From Anaerolineae bacterium (GTDB lineage Bacteria; Chloroflexota; Anaerolineae; JAFGEY01), in contig JAFGIE010000141.1 in NCBI GenBank assembly GCA_016929775.1, positions 1 to 34,768 on the forward strand: a stretch of DNA of 34,768 nt. Direction: 5' to 3'. Below the pieces are notes generated by a model. It saw only the letters and a list, made by a program, of their open reading frames with translations, did no database searches and was not told the DNA's origin. How positions within the stretch are numbered: position 1 is the first letter of the stretch; each line of letters starts with the position of its first letter. Of the stretch, positions 1-7,928 are shown one piece after another. The translations under genes were made by a program, and so were the position numbers.

Positions 1-30
1 GACCGCCTTCGTACCATTACTGTGATCCAT
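1..30 (-). CDS. 5' end of a gene running off the left edge
   Basis: Only ten codons are visible (M-D-H-S-N-G-T-K-A-V), so no function can be assigned. The start is well supported: an ATG at 30-28 is preceded by AGGAGGTGAT (44-35), a near-perfect complement of the 16S rRNA tail, and by a sigma-70 promoter at 105-133. The SD lies inside a long inverted repeat, described separately, which suggests controlled translation. The gene is divergent from msrA. Confidence 0.7.
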   Translation of the reverse strand, partial: MDHSNGTKAV

Positions 31-34
31 TCGC

Positions 35-64
35 ATCACCTCCTATCTTAAAGATAGCGGTGAT
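35..64 (-). promoter_or_regulatory. Inverted repeat that sequesters the SD of the left-edge gene
   Basis: Read as the minus-strand transcript, AUCACC (64-59) can pair with GGUGAU (40-35), and CUAUCUU (57-51) with AAGAUAG (49-43), with a small internal loop and one central base. The 3' arm contains most of the SD AGGAGGTGAT. In RNA this would be a hairpin of about 11-13 bp hiding the ribosome site. In DNA it could instead be an operator palindrome. The pairing is read directly; the role is inferred. Confidence 0.5.
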
Positions 65-104
65 ATGCCCGTCGAATGATGGGAATGGGCGGACATACAA
101 GCCT

Positions 105-133
105 ATTATCGCCTACTCGTGCGCTTTTGTCAA
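105..133 (-). promoter_or_regulatory. Sigma-70 promoter for the left-edge gene
   Basis: On the minus strand TTGACA (133-128) is followed after exactly 17 bp by GATAAT (110-105). It points to the ATG at position 30 and leaves a leader of about 65-70 nt that carries the SD-sequestering inverted repeat. Confidence 0.75.
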
Positions 134-220
134 GTCGGACAGGAGACTTGGCCTGAGCGGTCGGCAAGACAGCCATCCAGCCGTCATGCGACATGAGTCG
201 TATCGGGCCCCGCGCGTTCG

Positions 221-229
221 TGCTATACT
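221..229 (+). promoter_or_regulatory. Extended -10 element upstream of msrA
   Basis: TGCTATACT is an extended -10 (TGnTATACT) about 50 bp before the msrA start. No good -35 hexamer lies 17 bp upstream, which is tolerated in extended -10 promoters. Confidence 0.45.
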
Positions 230-278
230 GCGTCGTGGTGGATGCGTTGCCACGCAAGGACAAGAGGAGAGGACAGAG

Positions 279-842
279 ATGGCTGACCAGCAGGCAGGGC
301 CCGAGGCACAGGTCGAGACCGCCACCCTTGGCGGCGGGTGCTTCTGGTGCTTGGAAGCGGTGTACGACGAGATGGTGGGGGTACGCCAGGTCACGTCTGG
401 CTATGCGGGCGGGACGGTGCCCCGTCCATCCTATCGAGAGGTCTGTTCAGGTACCACAGGGCACGCTGAGGTCATACAGATCGTCTACGATCCGCGCCAG
501 GTATCCTACCAGGATCTCCTTGAGGTGTTCTTTGACATCCACGACCCGACGACGCTCAACCGCCAGGGAGCAGACGTAGGTACGCAATACCGATCGGCGA
601 TCTTTTACCACAACGTCGCACAGAAAGCGATCGCAGAGCAGATGATCGCCGCGCTCGAGGCCTCGGGCAGGTGGGCCGATCCGATCGTCACCCAGGTCGT
701 CCCCCTGGAGGCGTTCTATCCCGCCGAGGACTATCACCAGGAGTACTATGCGCGCAACGGGCGGCAGCCCTACTGTCGCGTTGTGATCGCGCCCAAGCTC
801 GCCAAGTTCCGCAAGCTGCACCTGTCGCAGGTCAAGATCTAG
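279..842 (+). CDS. msrA: Peptide-methionine (S)-S-oxide reductase MsrA
   Basis: Cytosolic repair enzyme that reduces methionine-S-sulfoxide in proteins and free methionine, using thioredoxin. The 187-residue product has the family signature GGGCFWCLE near the N-terminus, with catalytic Cys21. It is followed by the usual GYAGG, GHAE, YDP, HDPTTLNRQG-D-GTQYRS and EDYHQEYY blocks in order. The length is normal for a single-domain MsrA with no MsrB fusion. The ATG at 279 follows AGAGGAGAGGA, whereas upstream in-frame codons lack an SD. It appears to be a single-gene unit, with its own extended -10 upstream and another promoter just downstream. Family assignment is near certain. Confidence 0.96.
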   Translation: MADQQAGPEAQVETATLGGGCFWCLEAVYDEMVGVRQVTSGYAGGTVPRPSYREVCSGTTGHAEVIQIVYDPRQVSYQDLLEVFFDIHDPTTLNRQGADVGTQYRSAIFYHNVAQKAIAEQMIAALEASGRWADPIVTQVVPLEAFYPAEDYHQEYYARNGRQPYCRVVIAPKLAKFRKLHLSQVKI

Positions 843-886
843 AGACAGGCCATCGCCTCACTCCAAAATACCCGTGCCGCGACCGC

Positions 887-915
887 TTGCACTCGACGCC
901 GGATCCGGGTACAAT
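887..915 (+). promoter_or_regulatory. Sigma-70 promoter for the amt-nadD-helicase run
   Basis: TTGCAC (887-892), a 17-bp spacer, and TACAAT (910-915), located about 90 bp before the TTG start of the transporter-like gene. Five of six bases match consensus in the -10 and four of six in the -35. Confidence 0.65.
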
Positions 916-1006
916 GCCCATTGCCAGCGCGCACAGATCGGCGCCGCCGCTGACCGACATGTGACCTCCCCGTTCACGCCCGTGTGCGTTGGCAAAGGAG
1001 GAGGAT

Positions 1007-2671
1007 TTGGCCTACCGGATCGCGCGCGTCGCCCTGGCGGCGATCGCGCTGTGCATCGGATGCGCGCTCCCCGTGCTCGCGCAGGGGGATGCGCCCACTT
1101 CCCCGCAGGAACCCGCACTGGGCGCGGTCGCGCTGTCGTGGTTGGTGCCGATCGGGTTGGGCCTGGTCGCCTGCGGCGCCGTGCGTGCAGAACGGGTCGC
1201 CGCCGTGATCCGCGTCACATGGCTGGCCCTGGGCGTATCGGCGATCGTCTACTGGTGGTGGGGCTTTGCCACCCAGTTCGGCGGCGTCGGGTTCGTGGTC
1301 GACCACCCAGACCTGGCAGGCCTAGTCCGGCAGTGGAGCTGGGCGCCCCTCGAGGCCTCGTGGGGCGCGCAGTGGGGCGTTGTTGGCCTAACCGGCTATC
1401 GACTGCAGGGCGCCGCCTCGACGCCGACCGCACTCGCGCTCTTTGCCGCACAACTCCCCTGGATCACCACTGCGGTGGCGATCCCGCTGTGGTCCCTGCA
1501 GGGCCGGACGCGACCGGTCGTGCTCTTTGGCAGCGCCGTCCTGTTTGCCTCGTTGTATGCCCTGCTCGGCAACTGGACGTGGGGCGGCGGTTGGTTGGCG
1601 CACCTCGGCGTGAACCTGGGCCTGGGGCGCGGGTTCGTGGACCTCGGCGGCGCGGGCGTCGTTCACCTTGCCGCCGCCGCCAGCGCGCTGGCAGGCATGC
1701 TGGCTTTTGGCACACGGTCCACGGCGCGCGCCCCTGCCGAGCAGCTCTCGCTCCCCACGCTCGACCTCGCGCCCGCCGGCGTACGCCTGGCGCCCGATGG
1801 CGAGACGTATGTCCCCATGCCGCCCCTACACCTCCCGCTGCTCGCCACGCTCGGCGCATGGTTGGCTGTGATCGGCGGCATGGGCTGGTTGGCGAGCACG
1901 CCGTCGCACGTGCTCGGCATGGCACAGCCCGCCTGGGTCGCGTCTGGGATCGCGCTCGTGCTCGCTGCCGGCGGCGGCGCAATGAGCGGCGCCGTCCTGA
2001 GCTGGCTGTTGACCGGCGAGGGCAACGCACTGATGATCGCGCGATCCGCGCTGGGCGCAACGATCGCCTGCAGCGCAACCGCGTTCTCGCTGCCAACCTG
2101 GATGGCCCTGGCGCTCGGCGCGAGCGTGGGCGCCCTCGTGCCCCTCGTGCAGTACCTGGTCGACCACGTACTGCGCCTCGACGATCCGACCTCGGCTCTC
2201 GCCACGCACGGGGTCCCGGCGTTGGCGGGGCTGCTCCTGCTGGGGATCGTCGACCTGCCCGCGCAGCTGCGCGCGCAGGCGACCGGGGCGGCGGCGGTCG
2301 CCCTGTGCGCCTTTGTCCTCCCCTGGCTGCTCTTTGCGGTCGTCCAGGGGCTCACGCGCGCCTGGCGCGGCGAGTTCCAGCTCCGCCTTCCGCGCCACAG
2401 CCGGCCCCGCACCGCGCTCGCCGGGCGCGGGTGGCCCAAGCGCGTGCGATCCTGGCTCGCCGCGCGGCGTGCGGCGCAACCGCTCCCCGAGGGAACGGCT
2501 GTCCCCGGACCCATGGTCGACGCCGATGCGGCGGACGGGACAGCAGGACCGCACGAGCCGGACGCCGCGACGCCGGTCGAGCGGGCGGACGAGGGGGCGT
2601 CCGCCGGCGTTGTGGAACCGGAGGGCGAGGCAGCGACGATGGACCCAGTCACAGCGGACGAGAAAGGATAG
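1007..2671 (+). CDS. Amt/MEP/Rh-family ammonium transporter-like membrane protein
   Basis: Polytopic membrane protein of about 554 residues, related to AmtB channels that conduct ammonium/ammonia. I choose TTG at 1007 because AAAGGAGG ends 5 bp upstream, and translation from it gives a clean N-terminal signal (A-L-C-I-G-C-A-L-P-V-L-A-Q). A TTG at 989 is in frame but has no SD. Two pore-histidine motifs are present: FVDLGGAGVVHLAAAAS, matching the AmtB His168 region, and ATHGVPALAGLLLLGI, matching the His318 region. It diverges from typical Amt elsewhere. It carries an insert of about 30 polar residues mid-protein (around residues 250-280) and a long polar, Ala/Glu/Asp-rich tail after the last membrane segment. 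No glnB/glnK regulator gene is nearby. Substrate is inferred from family only. Confidence 0.75.
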   Translation: MAYRIARVALAAIALCIGCALPVLAQGDAPTSPQEPALGAVALSWLVPIGLGLVACGAVRAERVAAVIRVTWLALGVSAIVYWWWGFATQFGGVGFVVDHPDLAGLVRQWSWAPLEASWGAQWGVVGLTGYRLQGAASTPTALALFAAQLPWITTAVAIPLWSLQGRTRPVVLFGSAVLFASLYALLGNWTWGGGWLAHLGVNLGLGRGFVDLGGAGVVHLAAAASALAGMLAFGTRSTARAPAEQLSLPTLDLAPAGVRLAPDGETYVPMPPLHLPLLATLGAWLAVIGGMGWLASTPSHVLGMAQPAWVASGIALVLAAGGGAMSGAVLSWLLTGEGNALMIARSALGATIACSATAFSLPTWMALALGASVGALVPLVQYLVDHVLRLDDPTSALATHGVPALAGLLLLGIVDLPAQLRAQATGAAAVALCAFVLPWLLFAVVQGLTRAWRGEFQLRLPRHSRPRTALAGRGWPKRVRSWLAARRAAQPLPEGTAVPGPMVDADAADGTAGPHEPDAATPVERADEGASAGVVEPEGEAATMDPVTADEKG

Positions 2672-2677
2672 GCGGCG

Positions 2678-3289
2678 ATGCGCATTGGTGTGATCGGCGG
2701 GACCTTTGATCCGATCCATCTAGGCCACTTGATCGTGGCAGAGGAAGCACGCACCCGACTGGGCCTCTCGCAGGTCGTCTTTGTCCCCGCCGGGCAGCCG
2801 CCTCACAAGCGGGCGCACGCGCTCACGTCTCCCGACCAGCGCGTCGAGATGGTCCAGCTCGCGATCGCCGACAATGAAGCCTTTGGCCTATCGCGCGTGG
2901 ACGTCGATCGCCCGGGTCCGTGCTACACCGTGGACACGATCGGCCTCCTCCAGAGCGCGTGGGGCGACGAGGTCGAGATCTACTTCTTGATCGGCAGCGA
3001 CTCGCTCGCCGATCTGCCGGTGTGGTACCAGCCGCAGCGCCTGCTTCGGCTATGTACGGTCGTCGCCATAGAGCGCCCCGGCTATCCGCCCGATCTCGAC
3101 AGGCTGGAGCGTAGGCTGCCCGGGGCTGCGGCGCAGATCGTGCTGCTGCGTGCGCCGACGCTGGACATCTCGGCGACCGAGATCCGCGAGCGCGTGCGGA
3201 GCGGTCGCTCGATCCGCTACCTGGTGCCAGATGGCGTGGCGCATTACATCTATCAGCGTCATCTCTACCGTCACGCCCGGGACTCGTAG
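2678..3289 (+). CDS. nadD: Nicotinate-nucleotide adenylyltransferase NadD
   Basis: Adenylates nicotinate mononucleotide to deamido-NAD in NAD biosynthesis. The 203-residue protein has the nucleotidyltransferase GGTFDPIHLGHL signature with HLGH at residues 14-17. It also has PPHK, YTVDT, GSDSL and the C-terminal ISATEIRERV motif, which corresponds to ISSTxIR. Length is normal. The ATG at 2678 lies 6 bp after the stop of the transporter-like gene, whose last codons contain the AAAGGA SD, so the two are likely co-transcribed. The following helicase-like gene begins 9 bp downstream. Confidence 0.96.
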   Translation: MRIGVIGGTFDPIHLGHLIVAEEARTRLGLSQVVFVPAGQPPHKRAHALTSPDQRVEMVQLAIADNEAFGLSRVDVDRPGPCYTVDTIGLLQSAWGDEVEIYFLIGSDSLADLPVWYQPQRLLRLCTVVAIERPGYPPDLDRLERRLPGAAAQIVLLRAPTLDISATEIRERVRSGRSIRYLVPDGVAHYIYQRHLYRHARDS

Positions 3290-3298
3290 GACCGAGAC

Positions 3299-5458
3299 GT
3301 GCAGGACCCTCTTCTCGCCCAAGAGATCGCGTCGATCGTCCGCCCACCGCCCGGCATGGGGCGCGCCTTCCTCGAGGGCCCCCCCGGAGCGGGCAAGACG
3401 ACCCTGGCGGTGCGGCGGTTGCTCTATCTGCTGCAGAGCTATGTTCCGGCGGACTCGATCCTGGTCCTCGTGCCCCAGCGCGCACTCGGGACGCCCTACC
3501 GCGAGGCGCTGTGGGAGCTGGATATGCCAGGCGGCGAGGTGACGGTCGTCACGGTGGGCGGCTTGGCGCGGCGTATGGTCGACCTGTTCTGGCCCCTGGT
3601 CGGCGCCACAGCCGGTTTCGCGCACCCCAACGAAGCGCCCATCTTTTTGACGCTGGAAACCACGCAGTACTATATGGACCGCGTGGTATCGCCCTACATC
3701 GACAGCGGGTACTTTGACGGGATCTCGATCCGGCGCAACCGCCTGGTAAGCCAGATCATCGACAACCTCAACAAGGCGGCGGTCGCCGGGTACCCGCATA
3801 CCGAGGTCGCCAGTCGGCTCGGGCGCGCTTGGGAGGGGGAAAGCGCGCGCCTGCGCGTCTACGAGCAAGCACAGGCGTGCGCCACAGCCTTTCGCGCTTT
3901 CTGCCTCCAGCACAACCTGCTCGACTTTTCCCTGCAGTACGAGGTGTTTCACGAGCACGTCGTCACGCAGCCGATGTGCCGCCGCGTGCTGCAAGAGCGA
4001 TACCGGCACCTGATCGTGGACAACGTCGAGGAGGACACGCCCCGCGCGCACGACCTGGTCCGCGAATGGCTCCCAACCTGCGATACAGCCCTGATCGTGA
4101 TGGATCGTGGGGGCGGCTATCGCGCCTTCTTGGGCGCCGACCCCGTGGGCGCGGCGGAACTCAAACGGCACTGCGACAACTGGCTGGCGCTGCGCCAGTC
4201 GCACGTCATGTCACCCGAGGTCGACGCCCTGAGCGGGCACCTACTGCAGTCGATGGGGAGCAGGACCGCGTTGGCGCTGGGCGAGGATCACGCCCTGCCA
4301 GCGCGCGCGTCGACCAGGGCGCGATCGGCCCTCCACTTTGAGATCACGCGTTTCCAACCCCAGATGTACCAGTGGGTCGGCGACCAGGTAGCGGACCTGA
4401 TCGCCGAGCAGGGCATCCCGCCAGAGGAGATCGCGATCCTGGCGCCGTTCGTGGGCGACGCGCTGCGCTTCTCGCTGACCGATGCGCTGTCGCATCGCGG
4501 GATCGCCGTTCGTTCGCACCGTCCTTCGCGCGCACTGCGCGACGAGCCCACGACCCGCTGCCTGCTCACGCTGGTGGCGTTGTCCCACCCAACCTGGCAT
4601 CTCGCCCCCGCCCTGCCCGATGTGGCACAGGCCCTGATGATCGCCATCGACGGGCTGGACCTGGTGCGCGCCCGCCTCCTGACCGAGATCACCTACCGTG
4701 TACGCGGCGGCGAACCGACGCTGAGCAGCTTTGACCAGATTCGGCCCGACGTGCAGGAACGCATCGGCTTTGTCACCGGAGAGCGGTTCGAGGCGCTGCG
4801 CCGGCAACTGGCGGCATCCGCGGACGAGCCCGCACTGCGCGAGCTGGACGCCTGGATCGGCGCGCTGTTCACCGATGCGCTCTCGCAGCCCGGTTTTGGC
4901 TTTCACCAGAACCTGGATGCGGGACAGGTCTGCTCGAACCTGATCGAGTCGGTGCGCAAATTCCGTCGCGCAGTGGCACATACCCTGCCCGAGGGAGACG
5001 AGAGCTACAGCCCACTCAGCGTGGAATACGTCCGCATGGTCGAGCGCGGGATCATCGCTGCCACTTATGTGCAGAACTGGGAGCTGGAGCCCGCGGGCGC
5101 GGTGCTGATCGCACCTGCGTACACGTTTCTCATGAGCAACCGTGCGGTCGAGATCCAATTCTGGCTGGACATCGGCAGCAGCGGCTGGTGGGAACGCCTC
5201 TACCAGCCGCTGACGCACCCCTACGTGCTGGGCAGGCACTGGCCCGAGGGCAAGGTGTGGACGGACGAGGACGAGTACGCAGCGCGAGAGACAGCGTTGG
5301 GGCGCCTGGTCATGGGCCTCGTTCGACGCTGCCGGAAGGGCATCTATCTCGGCGTCGCGGAGCTGGGAGAACAAGGACACGAGCAGCGCGGACCCTTGCT
5401 GGAAATCATACAGCGGACACTGCGCCGGTTGCCCGGGTCAGCCGGCGCCGACCCATAG
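3299..5458 (+). CDS. UvrD/PcrA-like superfamily 1 helicase, degenerate
   Basis: A 719-residue protein with a GTG start 9 bp after nadD. The Walker A site is GPPGAGKTT (27-35). Motif Ia-like LVPQRALGTPYRE and TVGGLARRMV follow. The Walker B/motif II position reads LIVDNVEED (238-246), with Asn where helicases have Glu. LIVMDRGGGYRAFLGAD resembles motif III. Later EIAILAPFVGDALRF and the C-terminal TALGRLVMGLVRRCRKGIYLG resemble motifs IV and VI (the Arg-rich 'YVALTRAR' block). A WxxLYQPLTHPYVL stretch sits near motif V. This is the order of an SF1A helicase, but the DE box and VI are altered, so it may be an ATP-binding regulator rather than an active translocase. It is probably the last gene of the transporter-nadD operon. 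Confidence 0.7.
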   Translation: MQDPLLAQEIASIVRPPPGMGRAFLEGPPGAGKTTLAVRRLLYLLQSYVPADSILVLVPQRALGTPYREALWELDMPGGEVTVVTVGGLARRMVDLFWPLVGATAGFAHPNEAPIFLTLETTQYYMDRVVSPYIDSGYFDGISIRRNRLVSQIIDNLNKAAVAGYPHTEVASRLGRAWEGESARLRVYEQAQACATAFRAFCLQHNLLDFSLQYEVFHEHVVTQPMCRRVLQERYRHLIVDNVEEDTPRAHDLVREWLPTCDTALIVMDRGGGYRAFLGADPVGAAELKRHCDNWLALRQSHVMSPEVDALSGHLLQSMGSRTALALGEDHALPARASTRARSALHFEITRFQPQMYQWVGDQVADLIAEQGIPPEEIAILAPFVGDALRFSLTDALSHRGIAVRSHRPSRALRDEPTTRCLLTLVALSHPTWHLAPALPDVAQALMIAIDGLDLVRARLLTEITYRVRGGEPTLSSFDQIRPDVQERIGFVTGERFEALRRQLAASADEPALRELDAWIGALFTDALSQPGFGFHQNLDAGQVCSNLIESVRKFRRAVAHTLPEGDESYSPLSVEYVRMVERGIIAATYVQNWELEPAGAVLIAPAYTFLMSNRAVEIQFWLDIGSSGWWERLYQPLTHPYVLGRHWPEGKVWTDEDEYAARETALGRLVMGLVRRCRKGIYLGVAELGEQGHEQRGPLLEIIQRTLRRLPGSAGADP

Positions 5459-5555
5459 CGCGAACCCGCGCGCCCCCTGATCCTCGTGACCACGCTCCCG
5501 CGCAGCCACGTCGCCGGTTGCGGTGGGCCCGCATGCCCTGGGCGAGGGGCACAGC

Positions 5556-7136
5556 TCAACGGGGGATCGTGAACGTGAACCGGCTCCCCTTGCCCACCGT
5601 ACTCTCGACCCAGATCCGCCCGCCACACAGCTCGACCATCCCCTTGGCGATCGCGAGTCCCAAGCCCATCCCCTCGTGGTACCTGGTCAGCGACTCCTCG
5701 ACCTGGTAAAAGGGCCGGAAGATGTGCTCGAACTCGCTCTCTGGGATGCCGATCCCGGTATCCCACACCGCAACCAGCAACGCGTGCGGCTGCACGTCGA
5801 CGTCGATGCCGACCATGCCCCCCTGCGGCGTGAACCGGATCGCGTTGTCGAGCAGGTTGGCAAGGGCATAGTGGATCTTGGTGCGATCGCTCTGCACGAG
5901 CGGCAGGTCGTCGGGCACGTCGCGCGCGATCGAGATCTCGTTCCCCCGAGCCGCCGCACCGAGGTCTTGGATCACCTCGTCGATCAGCTCGCCCAGCGCA
6001 AAGGACGTGACGCGCAGCCTCGCCTCGCCGGTGCCGAGCGTGCGCATGTCGAGCAGGGTGTCGATCTGGGTCCGCAAGCGCGTCGCATTGCGCAGGATGA
6101 TCTGCAGCCGGTCCCGGACCTCGCCCTCGTGGACGTCGGCGAGGAGCATATCCGTGTGGCCCATCAGGATCGCCAGGGGCGTGCGCAGCTCGTGCGCGGC
6201 GATGTTGATGAACTCGGTCTTCATGTGGTCGAGCATCTGCAGCTCGCGGTACGCCTGCTGGATCTCTTGAAACAGGCGCGCGTTCTGGAGGGCGATCGAA
6301 GCCTGCCCGCTCAGCACCGTGAGCAGCTCTCGGTCGCCGTGCGCCAAGCGCACGTCTGCGCCCCCCTTGGCGATCACGAGCGCCCCTAGAGACGCCTCCA
6401 GCACGCGGAGCGGGCAGAAGAGCAGGCACACTGCGTCGAGATCGCGCATGAGCTGGGCGATAGGGGGAGAGGCATCCACGCGCGACGGGCAGGCAAGCTG
6501 CGCCTCGGTCTCACGGAGCTGCTCACACGCCTCGCGCACGCGATCGGCGACCGCGGGCGCGAGGTCCCCATCGCCGGCATAGAACACAGACCCGGCAGAT
6601 GGCTCGCGATCGTACAGCACCAGCACGCCACGCTGCGCGCCCAGTGCGGTCCGCGCGGTCTGCAGCACCTGCGCCGCGAGCTCGCCCTCGTCGACGATCG
6701 CCATGATCGTCTTGTTGAGCTCAAACAAGGGCACCAAGGCACGAAGCCGCTGGTTCTCGCTGCGCAGCCGCGCCCGCTCGAGGGCACGGCTGACCGCTCC
6801 CGTGAGGTCCGGGGGACGGAACGGCTTGATCAGGAGATCGGAGAACCCGAGGCGCATGGCCTGGAGCGCGGTCTCCAGCGTCCCAAAGCCGGTCATGATC
6901 ACGACCACGCACTCGGGCTGGATCTCACAGATGGCCTGGGCAGCCTTCAGGCCCTGGACGCCGGGCATGACCACGTCGGTCAGGAACAGGTCAACCGGCC
7001 CTTCCTGCGCGCGTGCAACCGCCTCCAGCCCATTCCTTACGCCGACGACCTGATAGCCCTCGGCGCCCAGGATGCGCGTACAGAGGTCGAGGACGTCCTG
7101 CGTATCATCGGCAACCAGGATCCGCTCCGCCGGCAC
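5556..7136 (-). CDS. Hybrid sensor protein: REC-GAF-histidine kinase
   Basis: Soluble 526-residue signalling protein with no membrane segment. Residues 4-118 form a receiver domain with acidic pocket D10/D11, phospho-acceptor Asp54 in FLTDVVMPG, and a KPF near residue 105. Residues about 150-290 look like a GAF sensor. A HisKA dimerisation helix carries INIAAHELRTPLA with the phospho-histidine. The ATPase domain has the N-box ALANLLDNAIRF, DTGIGIPESE and GMGLGLAI. Having REC first and the kinase last makes it a kinase that can itself receive phosphate. The GTG start follows GGGGAGG. It lies 19 bp downstream of the REC-HTH gene, so the two should be one operon and probably one phosphorelay. 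The ligand of the GAF domain is unknown. Confidence 0.9.
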   Translation of the reverse strand: MPAERILVADDTQDVLDLCTRILGAEGYQVVGVRNGLEAVARAQEGPVDLFLTDVVMPGVQGLKAAQAICEIQPECVVVIMTGFGTLETALQAMRLGFSDLLIKPFRPPDLTGAVSRALERARLRSENQRLRALVPLFELNKTIMAIVDEGELAAQVLQTARTALGAQRGVLVLYDREPSAGSVFYAGDGDLAPAVADRVREACEQLRETEAQLACPSRVDASPPIAQLMRDLDAVCLLFCPLRVLEASLGALVIAKGGADVRLAHGDRELLTVLSGQASIALQNARLFQEIQQAYRELQMLDHMKTEFINIAAHELRTPLAILMGHTDMLLADVHEGEVRDRLQIILRNATRLRTQIDTLLDMRTLGTGEARLRVTSFALGELIDEVIQDLGAAARGNEISIARDVPDDLPLVQSDRTKIHYALANLLDNAIRFTPQGGMVGIDVDVQPHALLVAVWDTGIGIPESEFEHIFRPFYQVEESLTRYHEGMGLGLAIAKGMVELCGGRIWVESTVGKGSRFTFTIPR

Positions 7137-7155
7137 GGCGCCTCCCCTCGGTAGC

Positions 7156-7665
7156 TTATCTCTCCAGGTTGCGCAGGGCCTCGCGCTCGATCCAGCGATC
7201 GAGCAGCTCGCGCTTGACCCGCCACTGTCGTCCTACCTTGAACGCCGGGATCTCGCCGTCACGCGCCAGGCGCCGCACGGTCAGCTCGTGCAGGCTGAGG
7301 TAGCGCGCGACCTGCTCGATCGTCATGATCTCGAGGACATCGCGGAACGGCTTGGCGATAAAGTCCTGCGCCCCGATCTCGAACGCTTCCTTGATCTCCT
7401 GGCTCACCTCGTGACCGCTCATCATGATCACGATCGCATCCGGGGCAAGTTCTTTGAGCCGTTTCAGGGTCTCGACGCCGTCGATCCCGGGCAACCGGAC
7501 ATCCACAAAGATCAGATCATAGTCTGTTTCCTGCGCCTTCTCGATCGCCGCGTAGCCATCTGTCACTCTCGTGACTTCCTGTGGCCCGCCGAGCAGGCGC
7601 TCGAAGAGGAGCCCGACGTTCCGGTCGTCGTCGACCACCAAGATACGGAACTCTTTTGCGTTCAC
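7156..7665 (-). CDS. Response regulator with excisionase/MerR-type HTH output
   Basis: A 169-residue protein. The N-terminal receiver has D12-D14, phospho-acceptor Asp55 in IFVDVRLPG, and KPF. The C-terminal segment of about 50 residues (TIEQVARYLSLHELTVRRLA, then E-I-P-A-F-K-V-G-R-Q-W-R) is the classic DNA-binding fold of the excisionase/MerR 'HTH_17' family, which is an unusual output for a response regulator. The GTG start at 7665 follows AGGAGAG. An in-frame extension of 14 codons exists but lacks an SD. It is the first gene of the operon behind a perfect consensus promoter (7798-7826). It likely acts as the DNA-binding partner of the downstream kinase; its target genes are unknown. Confidence 0.85.
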   Translation of the reverse strand: MNAKEFRILVVDDDRNVGLLFERLLGGPQEVTRVTDGYAAIEKAQETDYDLIFVDVRLPGIDGVETLKRLKELAPDAIVIMMSGHEVSQEIKEAFEIGAQDFIAKPFRDVLEIMTIEQVARYLSLHELTVRRLARDGEIPAFKVGRQWRVKRELLDRWIEREALRNLER

Positions 7666-7797
7666 AAGCCGCTCTCCTATCTGTGGCAGAGTACAGGATT
7701 GGACCATACCAGGCCGAACTGCCGAGGCACGGAAAAGGGGCGTCTCAGCCTGGCGCGGTGCGCAGGACAGGCGCCGCGCGCCGCCGCCAGCGTCCTC

Positions 7798-7826
7798 ATT
7801 ATACCTTAGCGCCTATGCACTGTCAA
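7798..7826 (-). promoter_or_regulatory. Perfect consensus sigma-70 promoter for the two-component operon
   Basis: Minus strand TTGACA (7826-7821), 17 bp, TATAAT (7803-7798): twelve of twelve consensus bases with ideal spacing. The transcript would start near 7791 and carry a leader of about 125 nt before the GTG at 7665. A promoter this strong for a regulator gene suggests strong constitutive expression or a repressor over it. Confidence 0.85.
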
Positions 7827-7832
7827 CGATGG

Positions 7833-7862
7833 TTGGACAATTCGTGGGTTTTGGTGTATCAT
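7833..7862 (+). promoter_or_regulatory. Probable promoter for rplI-rodZ
   Basis: TTGGAC (7833-7838), an 18-bp spacer and TATCAT (7857-7862). It is divergent from the two-component promoter with only a few base pairs between the two -35 elements. Confidence 0.5.
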
Positions 7863-7898
7863 TGGCTCGCTGCCGCCAGGCAGCTTTGATTATCTACA

Positions 7899-7912
7899 GG
7901 TGTCAAGACACC
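7899..7912 (+). promoter_or_regulatory. Short perfect inverted repeat in the rplI leader
   Basis: GGTGTC-AA-GACACC is a 14-bp palindrome 16 bp before the rplI start and inside its predicted transcript. The 2-nt centre makes a full RNA hairpin unlikely, so an operator or a shortened stem are both possible. No known binding protein is recognised. Confidence 0.3.
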
Positions 7913-7928
7913 GAAAGCGAGGCGTCTC

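Noticed and set aside
874..2709. A 611-codon + strand frame overlapping the Amt-like gene in another phase.
   Set aside because: Arg/Pro/Ala-rich low-quality translation; the Amt frame has motifs, signal peptide and membrane helices.
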